Shown: positions 8,418 through 17,700 of the stretch, in pieces
Layout: each line of letters starts with the position of its first letter
How positions within the stretch are numbered: position 1 is the first letter of the stretch
From: Lewinella sp. IMCC34191
Lineage (GTDB): Bacteria > Bacteroidota > Bacteroidia > Chitinophagales > Saprospiraceae
Length of the DNA stretch: 64,000 nt
Direction of reading: 5' to 3'
NCBI RefSeq assembly: GCF_003390935.1
Contig: NZ_QNQZ01000009.1
Location: 124,001-188,000, forward strand
Position numbers and translations under genes: made by a program
Notes under the pieces: generated by a model
Told to the model about the DNA's origin: nothing
Databases searched by the model: none
The model's input: the letters and a program-made list of their open reading frames with translations, nothing else

Positions 8418-9851
8418 CTATTTGCCGGTGGCGTTGGCCTGTTGCATTACCCCTTCCATGACTTCAGCCAGTTGATCGGCTCCGATTCGCTTGCTGACGA
8501 TGTTTTTGTCCTTATCCAGCAAGAAGATCGAGGGGGTAGACTGGATGTCGTAGGATTTATAGAACCGCTGGTACGGATCGGCTACCTGGATCCAGTCACC
8601 GGTGCCCTGCTCGTCCACGTAGTCCCAGCAGTTGCCGATCTCGTCGGCCCCCTTGGTACACACCGAAAAGATTTTTACGCCGGCATCCGCGTACTTCTCG
8701 TAGAACTCTTTCATGTGGGGCGTGGACTTTTTGCACGCCGGGCAATCGTAGCGCCAGAAGTAAAGGACGGTGTATTCCGCGTCGACATCATAGAGATTGA
8801 TCGGCGTACCGTCGCGGCGGGTCATTTTCAGGTCGGGCGCCTGTTTGCCAATGAGTAATGGTTGGAGACGATCGGCGTTGTCCACCATTTTAGCGACCTG
8901 TTCGTCATCCGCCCAGTAGGCCTTCCCGTTGCGGTAGTAGTTGTCGACCATGTGCACGTAGAGTGCATCCATACCTACCAGTTTGCTGGTTGCTGCCTCG
9001 TTCGTGTAATGCACGACCAGCATCCGGTAGGCTTCGGATTGTGGGTCCAGACGATCCATCACCTGATCGATGGCGGCGGCCAGCGTATCCGGATGGCGAA
9101 CCTGCAGTGAATTCACGAAGTAATTGACCCGGCTGAACAGAAAGGGCGTACGGACTACGCGCGGATCGTTCAGGTCTAAACCGTCAAAGTAGTGCGCCTG
9201 CAGCCAGCGCCACTGCAAGCGTTGTTTCTCTTCCCCGTCAGTCACCTCAGCGAAATCCGGCGGCTCGGGTGATTGGTTGAACTGGATAATCGTACTGACG
9301 AATGCCTCGGGTTCCCGCTCGATGAGGTCCTGCTGGTATTGTTTGACCTCCTGGTCGATCGTCATCAATTTATCCTTGGCCTCGGCGGCAAGCGCGGGGT
9401 TGGCGGTGGAATCGGATAGCGTTTGGCGGAATGGCGCGCTAGCCTCTTGCTTCTGGCGAATGAAGGTGAGGTATTCGTAAAACAGTTCATTCTGCCGGTC
9501 GCCTTCGACGCGGACATCCGCCAGATCGGCGGTGCTCGTATTAAGCGTGAAATTCTGGTCTTCGTCGCTGTTGACGAGTACTTCGAAGTAGTTATTGTCG
9601 GGGGAAAGCACGACGAGGTAAATCCCGGGATTGAGGGACCCGGTATCCGAAGAGAAAACATAGGCTCCGTCCTGCTCGCGGTAGGCCGTGTCGACGATGT
9701 ACTGTTTGTCCATCATGTAGTAGCCGAGCGTGAGGATATCCTCTTCGTAGCCGTCTATGTTGACCTCGATGCGGTATGCGTCAGATTCCTGGGCCGAAAG
9801 GCCGGCAGCTAATAAAACAAAAGAGAAAAGGGTAAGCAGGCGAAATTTCAT
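8418..9851 (-). CDS. Periplasmic thioredoxin-like protein with DUF5106-type N-domain
   Basis: A 477-residue exported protein: signal peptide at 1-19 (MKFRLLTLFSFVLLAAGLSA), an N-terminal beta domain of DUF4369 type (about 25-120), a helical DUF5106-like middle, and a C-terminal TlpA/thioredoxin fold from about residue 330 starting at IGKQAPDLKMTRRDGT. The active site is FWRYDCPACKKS (CPAC). It probably reduces or isomerises disulfides in the periplasm. The frame opens with a GTG at 9854; the adjacent ATG at 9851 gives the cleaner signal peptide. Confidence 0.85.
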   Translation of the reverse strand: MKFRLLTLFSFVLLAAGLSAQESDAYRIEVNIDGYEEDILTLGYYMMDKQYIVDTAYREQDGAYVFSSDTGSLNPGIYLVVLSPDNNYFEVLVNSDEDQNFTLNTSTADLADVRVEGDRQNELFYEYLTFIRQKQEASAPFRQTLSDSTANPALAAEAKDKLMTIDQEVKQYQQDLIEREPEAFVSTIIQFNQSPEPPDFAEVTDGEEKQRLQWRWLQAHYFDGLDLNDPRVVRTPFLFSRVNYFVNSLQVRHPDTLAAAIDQVMDRLDPQSEAYRMLVVHYTNEAATSKLVGMDALYVHMVDNYYRNGKAYWADDEQVAKMVDNADRLQPLLIGKQAPDLKMTRRDGTPINLYDVDAEYTVLYFWRYDCPACKKSTPHMKEFYEKYADAGVKIFSVCTKGADEIGNCWDYVDEQGTGDWIQVADPYQRFYKSYDIQSTPSIFLLDKDKNIVSKRIGADQLAEVMEGVMQQANATGK

Positions 9852-9998
9852 CACGGCGGTTTGGGGTCACAAAAGTAACGAATAGCGCGCGGGCCGGGGT
9901 ATGCCGGACCGGTCCTGGAGCGAACACGATCGGCGGCGCTATCGTTGCAAAGACAACCGGGCTACCGGCTATTTAGTAAACTATTAACCAAAAACATC

Positions 9999-10475
9999 AT
10001 GCGCACTTTCACCGCATTTACCGGCATTTCCCCCGAAAACTCTCAGTACCGTAACTCGGATCACCTGTTCGACCTGGAACGGAAACGGATGTACGGCAAC
10101 CAAACGATCAACGGAGATTATGAGGTCAGCGTTCCCGGAGCCAACATCACCGAATTGACCGACGAAGACATGGGAGGCTACCTTATTGAGTTGGCAGCTC
10201 CCGGCTACGAGCGCGAAGATTTTCACATCAGCGTGCACAAGGATATACTGACCATTAAGGGCGAGCAGCACGAGAGCCGCCGTCGCACCCATGATTCATA
10301 CAGCCGTCGGGAACACAATTACCACACCTTCAGCCGCAGTTTCACCATACCGGAGACGGCCGACGAGGACAATATTACCGCCAACTACCGCAATGGTATC
10401 CTGGAAGTTAAGGTGCCGACGCTGAAGCCCGTCGAAGAGACGCGCGCGCCCCGGCGAATCCAGGTAGGCTCCTAA
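9999..10475 (+). CDS. Hsp20/alpha-crystallin small heat-shock protein
   Basis: A cytosolic holdase chaperone of 158 residues. The alpha-crystallin domain spans about residues 50-145 and includes LIELAAPGYEREDFHISV and the C-terminal YRNGILEVKVPTLKP, the A-x-x-x-NGxLxxxxP signature. The start MRTFTAF at 9999 follows an A-rich stretch; the longer frame to 9945 is less likely. TATCGTTG at 9942-9949 resembles the -7 box with one change. It is convergent with aroB; a hairpin separates them. Confidence 0.93.
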   Translation: MRTFTAFTGISPENSQYRNSDHLFDLERKRMYGNQTINGDYEVSVPGANITELTDEDMGGYLIELAAPGYEREDFHISVHKDILTIKGEQHESRRRTHDSYSRREHNYHTFSRSFTIPETADEDNITANYRNGILEVKVPTLKPVEETRAPRRIQVGS

Positions 10476-10485
10476 CGGAAAGCTT

Positions 10486-10522
10486 ACCCGCTTGTAGCAA
10501 TTAGTTACTAATCGCTACGGGT
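10486..10522. terminator. Hairpin between convergent hsp20 and aroB
   Basis: TAGCAATTAG (10495-10504) pairs with CTAATCGCTA (10508-10517) around a 3-base loop with one mismatch, and outer ACCCG/CGGGT arms extend the stem past a 4-base bulge. It covers the last codons and stop of aroB and lies 10 bases after the hsp20 stop. It lacks a T-tract, so a bidirectional terminator or 3' end stabiliser role is inferred. Confidence 0.45.
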
Positions 10523-11585
10523 GAATACCAACACGGTTATAATAGCGCAGCGACTCCAGGATCATTTCCGGAGTCGCTGTTTTGTTTATCACGTGGCGTC
10601 CCGGAGCTTCCAATAGCGTGAAGTTGATGCGCTCGTCATCATTTTTCTTGTCCTGCCGCATCAGATCCACCATGGCAGCAAATCCTTCCTCCGGCACCGG
10701 CAGATGGCCGTATACCCGGATTAGATAGCTGGTGACCGCTTGCAGCTCCTCCTCGCTAAGCAGCCCCTCCTGGCAGCTCAACCAGGCCTCGCATACCATG
10801 CCGATCGCGATGGCCTCCCCGTGTAGCAGGCGATTTTCGCCATTGAGCTGATAGGATTCCACGGCGTGCCCTACCGTGTGCCCGAAATTGAGCGCTTTGC
10901 GTGCGCCTTTCTCATAAGGGTCGTCAAGAACGATGCAACGCTTGATATCTACACTGTGGCCGATCAGGCTCGACCACTCATCGGCATCAATCGTTTCCAA
11001 ACCAGCTATCCTCTCCCATTCCGCCGTGTCGGCAATCAGTGCGTGCTTGATGATCTCAGCGTAACCGGAGCGAATTTCGCGCTCGGGCAGCGTATCCAGG
11101 AAGCGGGGGTCGATCCACACCGCCTCGGGGTTGGCAAATAGCCCGATGCTGTTCTTTACCTCGTAAAAGTCGATCCCCAATTTGCCCCCTACGCTGGCAT
11201 CCACCTGACTAAGTAAAGTGGTCGGGATTTGCACGAAGTCCACTCCCCGCTTGAAGGTGGAGGCCGCAAAGCCACCCATATCGCCAATCACGCCGCCACC
11301 CAGGTTGAGGCAGCACCAACGACGGCCGACGCCGGCCTTGAACATCTGCTCCCAGATGTAGCGACAGGTATCCAGGTGCTTGTAGCGCTCTCCGGCCGGA
11401 ACGCTAATTCGGACGATTCGATCATTGCCCAGAAATGGCTCGATCAGGGGGAAGCAGTGGCGCTCGGTATGTTCGTCCATGACGACTACCCACCCGGCAT
11501 AGTTACGGGATCTGAGCCACGTGAAGTGCGCTTCGGATATGGGGGCAATTCGAATCTGGTAGTCTTCACCTACGTCAAGCGTCAT
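10515..11585 (-). CDS. aroB: 3-dehydroquinate synthase
   Basis: Converts DAHP to 3-dehydroquinate, the second step of the shikimate pathway. NLGGGVIGDMGGFAAST (NAD loop), FVQIPTTLLSQVDASVGGK, SGYAEIIKHA and the metal-ligand segment ALNFGHTVGHAVE are all present. The length of 356 residues is normal. No other aro gene is nearby, although trpD, trpC and trpF downstream of chorismate lie about 20 kb away. Confidence 0.96.
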   Translation of the reverse strand: MTLDVGEDYQIRIAPISEAHFTWLRSRNYAGWVVVMDEHTERHCFPLIEPFLGNDRIVRISVPAGERYKHLDTCRYIWEQMFKAGVGRRWCCLNLGGGVIGDMGGFAASTFKRGVDFVQIPTTLLSQVDASVGGKLGIDFYEVKNSIGLFANPEAVWIDPRFLDTLPEREIRSGYAEIIKHALIADTAEWERIAGLETIDADEWSSLIGHSVDIKRCIVLDDPYEKGARKALNFGHTVGHAVESYQLNGENRLLHGEAIAIGMVCEAWLSCQEGLLSEEELQAVTSYLIRVYGHLPVPEEGFAAMVDLMRQDKKNDDERINFTLLEAPGRHVINKTATPEMILESLRYYNRVGIHP

Positions 11586-11655
11586 GGTATAATCTCTCGT
11601 TGGACCGCAATACTACGCTACGGCGGGGAGAAGGGGGGCCGCTACCAACGGCTGT

Positions 11656-12453
11656 CTACCACCGTTTACCGATCTGTAAGTTGATGAACAAGCTGAGGAA
11701 TAGCGGACTATTGTTTACCCCGGGCGTCAATTCACTTTCGACCATGATGTCGGTATTGCCGAGGAAGAAATCGGCCATGACCCCCGCCTCGAGGCTTTTG
11801 GCCGTCTCGTCGTAAGCTCCGAATCCAAAGTGCGTGGCAAATTTAGCATGTACGCCCGGACGCAAACCGATTTCATCAAGGCCCACCGTCCAGGCGCTGG
11901 CACCGAAAACGTTGACTTGGTTACCGACGAACACGTCGAGGTTATCGCCCGTATAGCGAACGTCCACGGGAGCGGCATCCGCCTGTTCGATCTCCAGATA
12001 GTAGGGCTTGACGATACCCAGAGAGGGGCCGAATTCGTAGGAATAACCGATCGCTACGCCCCGCTCCCTCGCCTTCTCGGAAAGAAATTTCTTGACGCCA
12101 AAACCTATCCGGAGGGCATACAGCTGATTTTGCTTACCAAAGACATAAGCACGGCTAACCCGGTTACTGACGATGTTCACCCGGTCCGGGTTTTCGCGAC
12201 GCTCGCGGCTGTGCCGGATGTCTCCGAAGGTCAGCGTCCAGAAGCGTGTCTTGTCGTAGGTGACCAACCGACCGCTGCGCACGCCCACGAAGAAATTACG
12301 CGGGGTGGCGATCGCGGCGTTGAAGGTCAACTCGTGGTCGTAAACCACGCCGATCGATTTAGCGTCGTAAATATTCCGGTCTCCAGGCAATTGTTGCTGC
12401 GCGCTCAGCGTCAGCCCGAAAAAGCAACAGCCCAGAAGTAGAAGTCGGTACAT
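11656..12453 (-). CDS. Secreted outer-membrane beta-barrel-like protein
   Basis: A 265-residue protein with signal peptide MYRLLLLGCCFFGLTLSAQ and alternating hydrophobic strands ending in SPLFLSLFINLQIGKRW, the aromatic C-terminus of outer-membrane barrels. No enzymatic motif is visible and I do not recognise a named family. Its first codon is 72 bases from the divergent deacetylase-like gene. Confidence 0.6.
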   Translation of the reverse strand: MYRLLLLGCCFFGLTLSAQQQLPGDRNIYDAKSIGVVYDHELTFNAAIATPRNFFVGVRSGRLVTYDKTRFWTLTFGDIRHSRERRENPDRVNIVSNRVSRAYVFGKQNQLYALRIGFGVKKFLSEKARERGVAIGYSYEFGPSLGIVKPYYLEIEQADAAPVDVRYTGDNLDVFVGNQVNVFGASAWTVGLDEIGLRPGVHAKFATHFGFGAYDETAKSLEAGVMADFFLGNTDIMVESELTPGVNNSPLFLSLFINLQIGKRW

Positions 12454-12507
12454 AGATGGGAATATATAGCGAAATACAGCAACGCCGGTCGCTTTGTTGA
12501 TTCCGGC

Positions 12508-12515
12508 TACCTTTA
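12508..12515 (+). promoter_or_regulatory. -7 box, TACCTTTA
   Basis: Matches the Bacteroidota consensus TAnnTTTG at seven of eight positions and lies 10 bases before the ATG at 12526, leaving room for only a very short leader. A clear -33 element is not obvious. Confidence 0.45.
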
Positions 12516-12525
12516 GCCAACCGAA

Positions 12526-13845
12526 ATGTCGCAGAGCTTGTCTTCACCGCCCGAAATAACGATTCAGACGGCCATCCGCCACCCGCGCTTGCGTTACGTG
12601 CTTAGGGTGGTCGGCGATTGCCTTGGCTACCGCTTTCGCTTCTTCAACGACCGCAGCGTGTTCGGTCATACGGAAACACGCTATCTTATCACTTACGGGG
12701 AAAGTGGCCGGCATAATTTTCCGGCTCACCCCCTATTGTCCGGGAAACCCTACGACTTTAGCCGGGAAGGCGACGACTTCAAACATAGCCCGGACGGTGG
12801 CGTCACGATTTGCCAAACGCCCGAGGGGCCGGATTTGCTAGCTGCCATCTTTTTTTGCCTATCGCGGTACGAGGAATACCAGGATTTTACGCCAGACGCA
12901 TACGATCGATTTTCCGCGTCGGAAAGTCACGCCTACCGTTTGGGCTACCTGGATCGGCCCGTGGTACGTGAATGGACGGCCGCCATCGGGCGTCGGCTGG
13001 TGGAATGGTTTCCCGACCTACCGGCACCCACAACCCATCCTTTTGAATTCCGGCCGACCTACGACATCGATCTACTGTGGGCGTACCACTACCGGGGGTG
13101 GCGCGGCTTCGCCAGCGGCGTTCGGGATCTACTTTCGGGCCATCTGGCCCGCGGGCTAGCTCGCTTCACGGTTAAAGCAGCTGAGGATCCTTACCAGACA
13201 CTCCCCTTTCTCGAAAATCTCCACCGCGAATTCGGACTCAAACCCACCTACTTCTGGCTCCTTTCCAGCCGATTAATAAACCACGATACGAACCCCTTCC
13301 CCATTCCGCCGGCACAAAAGGAATGGATGGTACGCCTTTCCCGAACTTCGACCACGGGTATTCACCCCAGCTATGCTTCGAACGATCAGCCGGCACTGGT
13401 CGAAGTAGAAAAGCAACGACTCGAATCCATTATCGGAAGACCGGTCAGTGACTCCCGGCAGCATTTTCTTAAGCTTCGCATGCCGGAGACCTACCGAAAG
13501 CTGCTGAATAACGGCATACGTTCCGATCACACCATGGGCTACGGGGATGCGGTGGGCTGGCGGGCCGGCACCAACCTGCCTTTTCCCTGGTACGACCTGG
13601 ACGTCGAGAAGGAAACTCGCCTGACTGTCCACCCCTTCGCGGCTATGGATGTCACCCTTTGCAAGTATCTGGACCTGACTCCACCGCAGGCCGAAGCGAC
13701 CGTGCAAAAACTAGCCACGGCACTGGAACCCTATGGGGGTCCATTCATACTGCTCTGGCACAACAGCAGCTTCTCCCCCGCCTACGGCTGGGCGGGATGG
13801 CGCGCGATGTACGAGCGCCTTGTGGCCTACCTGTCTGCCAAATAA
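12526..13845 (+). CDS. Polysaccharide-deacetylase-like protein with DUF7033-type N-terminus
   Basis: A 439-residue protein. The N-terminal third (LRYVLRVVGDCLGYRF, then FLLSRYEEY-like CLSRYEEYQDF) is typical of Bacteroidota proteins annotated as polysaccharide deacetylase family with a DUF7033 region. The C-terminal part has the NodB-like order RPTYDIDLLWAY (catalytic Asp region), TGIHPSYAS (His) and LLWHNSSFSP. A role in envelope polysaccharide processing is inferred. There is no signal peptide. Confidence 0.7.
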   Translation: MSQSLSSPPEITIQTAIRHPRLRYVLRVVGDCLGYRFRFFNDRSVFGHTETRYLITYGESGRHNFPAHPLLSGKPYDFSREGDDFKHSPDGGVTICQTPEGPDLLAAIFFCLSRYEEYQDFTPDAYDRFSASESHAYRLGYLDRPVVREWTAAIGRRLVEWFPDLPAPTTHPFEFRPTYDIDLLWAYHYRGWRGFASGVRDLLSGHLARGLARFTVKAAEDPYQTLPFLENLHREFGLKPTYFWLLSSRLINHDTNPFPIPPAQKEWMVRLSRTSTTGIHPSYASNDQPALVEVEKQRLESIIGRPVSDSRQHFLKLRMPETYRKLLNNGIRSDHTMGYGDAVGWRAGTNLPFPWYDLDVEKETRLTVHPFAAMDVTLCKYLDLTPPQAEATVQKLATALEPYGGPFILLWHNSSFSPAYGWAGWRAMYERLVAYLSAK

Positions 13846-13868
13846 GCAACCGCCATCGATTAGAGGTA

Positions 13869-14600
13869 TCAGTCCAACTGCATCAGGTCGGGGACGCCGG
13901 GCACACGAGCGACATTGAAGCCCTCGGCGAGTTCGTACCCTGACTCCCGCCCCAGACTACGAGCCTTCGCGAACAGGTAGTCCATAAAGTCCTTGCCACT
14001 GATCGGCGTGCTGGCCTCGTGGAAGTAATCGTTCGGATTATGATCGTTGAATTGCGATTCGTAGCAATTGATTGCCTCCATTTTGCGGTTAAAGTAGGAG
14101 GAGATATCGACGACCATATCGGGCTGGCGATTGCGGTCCTGTATGTAGTGATAGACCGACTTGGGTCGCCACTTCTGCTGGGGTGCGCCTTCGAGGTTGT
14201 GGGTCTCGATTTTCGACAGGCCGCTATAATAGCACGCATCGGCGATAATTCCGGCGCTCCTTCCGTGGTCCGGATGGCGGTCACTCAGTGCGTTGGCCAG
14301 TACGATCTCCGGCTGGCAATCGCGGATCGCGGTGATGAGCTTTCGGATCGTTGCTTCGTCGTGCTGTATGAAACCGTCCGGCAGATCGAGATTCTCCCTG
14401 AATTTCGCGCCGAGCTTGGTCGCGGCGGCGTAGGCCTCCCGGGTGCGGATCTCGGCATTACCGCGGGTGCCGAGTTCGCCGCGCGTGAGGTCGAGTAAAC
14501 CGAAAGTGTATCCCATATCGGCGTGCCGTAGCAGCGTTCCGGCACAACTTAATTCCACATCGTCGGGGTGGACACCGATGGCGAGTATATCTATTTTCAT
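13869..14600 (-). CDS. bshB1: Bacillithiol biosynthesis deacetylase BshB1
   Basis: Removes the acetyl group from GlcNAc-malate during bacillithiol synthesis. MKIDILAIGVHPDDVELSCA holds the HPDD zinc motif of the PIG-L family, and SDRHPDHGRSA supplies the second site. The start at 14600 matches the family (243 residues); an in-frame ATG at 14615 adds five residues. The other bsh genes are not in the window. Confidence 0.92.
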   Translation of the reverse strand: MKIDILAIGVHPDDVELSCAGTLLRHADMGYTFGLLDLTRGELGTRGNAEIRTREAYAAATKLGAKFRENLDLPDGFIQHDEATIRKLITAIRDCQPEIVLANALSDRHPDHGRSAGIIADACYYSGLSKIETHNLEGAPQQKWRPKSVYHYIQDRNRQPDMVVDISSYFNRKMEAINCYESQFNDHNPNDYFHEASTPISGKDFMDYLFAKARSLGRESGYELAEGFNVARVPGVPDLMQLD

Positions 14601-14659
14601 GGTTTGCCGGGGCATATTAAATAAGGCTTAACCCCTCAGTCGGGGAGTAGTTTAGCACT

Positions 14660-14793
14660 TACCTTGTATGCCATCGGTAGCTGCAGGGCCCTCCAACGTC
14701 GCATTCAGCGGGCCGACATACCTCACTACGGTGAGTTTGCTACGACGAACTTAGATCCTTTCAGGAGGTTATAGTCGGAACATTATATACACG
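14660..14793 (+). promoter_or_regulatory. Promoter-like box and leader of the phosphoesterase-barrel gene
   Basis: TACCTTGT (14660-14667) resembles TAnnTTTG. The 126-base stretch that follows contains a short hairpin CTCAC-TACG-GTGAG (14722-14735) closed by a UNCG-type tetraloop, and AGGAGGT at 14764-14770, about 23 bases before the ATG. No riboswitch class was recognised. Confidence 0.35.
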
Positions 14794-17700
14794 ATGCTTA
14801 CAAATTTACTCCGTTGCACCGTCCTAATGGCGGCAATATCTTTTCTTACTCACTGTGCCGATTACAAAATACACGAAGCCCCGCTGGAAGGACTAACCAG
14901 CGACGCCCCTCCTACGGGTGCGCTGGAGTTTTCCAGCTATCTGGTTGGCGATCTGGGCTACGATTATGACCAAGGACTCACCACGCTTGATGCCATCGTA
15001 CGCGACATGCCCTCCGGTGAAGAAAAAAGCGCCCTGCTGCTGCTTGGCGATATCGTGGGAAAGGACGGGCTGGAAAAGAAGCCCGACGATAAGGACCAGG
15101 AATACCTCGATGAAGTGATCAACCGCCTACAGCGGGTCCCGGGTAGAATCTTCTATACCCCCGGAGAAAATGAAATCGCCCGCGGTGGCCAATTCAGCCG
15201 TCTGGACCGGCTCGAGGAATACTTCGAGGATCATAGTGAGAAGGAGGTCCGCTTCATGCCGAACAACGCTTGTTCCGGACCGGACGACAAGGAACTCATT
15301 GACCGGGTCGGACTTATCGGCGTGAATACCGCCTGGTACCTGGCCGACTGGTCGCGCGATGAGGAAGTCAGCGAAGGCTGCGACTACACCAACCGCGACG
15401 CAATGACCTTTGCCCTGGCTGATGAGATCAAGGGCTACCGCGATCAGGTCAAGATCGTCATGATGCATCACCCGCTGCAGTCGAACGGAAACCGGGGTGG
15501 GCAATTCAGCTTTCGCCAGCATTTGTTTCCACTGACCGATTTGGTTCCGGGCGCTTACGTACCCTTACCCATTGTGGGAAGCATTTTTCGCCTGATACAA
15601 GGCGTTGGCGGCGGAGCGCAGGATGTACACAGTTTGCGGTACCAGGATTATATCCGCAAGGTTGAAGCCGGTATTGACGACGAAACCCACGTGATCTTCG
15701 TGTCAGCCCACGAGCACCAGATGATGCTGAATCACGAAGACGAATACATTAATATTGTAGCTGGTTCCGGCAGCGTCCGGGGACCGGGGGTAGGAGGCAA
15801 CGACGCGAATTTCGTTCAGGGGGCCGTCGGCTACGGCAAGCTGGATTTCTTCGACGACGGAGCCATCTACCTCGGCTTCTATACCGTCGACGAGGATGGA
15901 AACACCGAACGTACCTTTTACCGCCGCATCATCGAAGACCGTTTCGAGTCCCAGGATGTTGGGGTTGAGCCCGTTCCAACTGAGGTAGTTACCGAGGATT
16001 CGGTACGTACCTCCATTTATGCCGGCAATCCCAGTGCCAAGAGCAGCACCTACGAAAGTACCTTCGGACGTCACTATCGCCCGCTGTACTTCACCCAGGT
16101 ACAGGTGCCGGTTTTGGACATCGATACCATCAACGGCGGCTTGAACCCCTACCGTCGTGGCGGCGGCATGACCACGATGAGTCTCCACACCGAAGGCGGC
16201 GACGGTCGGCTGTACCAATTACGGTCGGTGCGTAAAAACCCCGCCCAACTCCTACCGGGCCTGCTGGAAAACAGCTTTGCCGCCGACGTGGCGAAAGATC
16301 AGTTCACGGCCATCCACCCTTACGCTCCACTCGCGCTGCCCCCCCTGCAGAAAAAGCTGGGTCTATTCGCCGCCGACCCCTATCTCTTCTACGTTCCGAA
16401 GCAACCGGGGCTCGGCGACTACAACCTCAATTTCGGCGGTGAAATGTACTGGCTGGAGCAACGCCCTGACGAGGACTGGAGCGGCACCGATTTCTTCGGA
16501 GGCAGCAAACGAATCGAAAGCAACAGCAGTACCCGGGAAGCGCTTTGGGAAGACTGGAAGAACTACGCCGACCAGAATAATTTCGCCCGGGCCCGCCTCT
16601 TCGATTTCTTCATCGGCGACTGGGACCGTCACCGCGACCAGTGGCGCTGGGCCACTTTCGAAGACGAAGATGGGCGGACGCGCTTCGTGCCCGTAGGACG
16701 CGACCGCGACCAGGTTTTCAGTGACTTCGACGGTAACCTGCTGGCGGTAGCCCGCATCTTCGTTCCGGAAGCGCGTAAACTGCGCCCGTTCACCGGTGAT
16801 CTGGATCACGCAAAATGGCGTGCACTCAACGGCAAGTGGAACGATCGGGTGTTCCTCAATCAAGTAACCCGGGAGGAAATGTTGGCGGAGGCGAAGTTCA
16901 TTCAGTCCACCATAACCGACGCCGATATCGATGCCGCTCTCCAGCGCATGCCCCCCGAAGTTTTGCCCTACAGTTTAGACGTCGAGCACATTGACGATAA
17001 ACTCAAATCGCGGCTGACGCAGCTGGATGAATTCGCCGAAGCATACTACGAGGTGCTGGCCGAGCGTGTCAATGTACTGGGTACCGATCAGGATGATTAC
17101 TTTCTCCTGGAAGGACTTGAGGACGGTAATCTCAGCGTCCAGGTTTTCGATGCGGATAGCGACGGAGAGGCCGATGAGCTTTTTTACAGCCGGGTATTCT
17201 ACCCCGGTGAAACCAAAAGCGTACAGCTTTACGGCCTGGACGGTGACGACAAGTTCGTTCTTCGCGGCCCTGACAGCGACATCGACATCCGGATCATCGG
17301 GGGTACCGACGGTGACGAAGTAACCGCGGAGGGCCGGCTCAACGCGAGAGTGTACGACGAAAAGGAGGGCATGGAACTCTCCGGCAACACGGCCCGCCTG
17401 AAGGACCGCCGCAGCAATAAGTTTCCGGAATACAACACCTACGATTTCGAGGAATACTACCCTGACTACACGATTCCGGCCCCCAGCATCGGATTCAACG
17501 TAGATGATGGATTTTTCATCGGCGCCGGGATAACCCGAACGATCATGGGCTGGAAACCCGATCCGTACTCCCAACGCCATAACCTCATGGCCAGCTACAG
17601 TACGAACGAGTTCTGGAAGACTACCTACACCGGAGAATTCAACGACTTTTTCACCCGGCGTTCGGACCTCCTGATCGATGCCCACTACTTTAGCCCCGGA

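Noticed and set aside
14722..14735. UNCG hairpin in the phosphoesterase leader as a riboswitch
   Set aside because: A five-base stem alone does not match any known riboswitch class.
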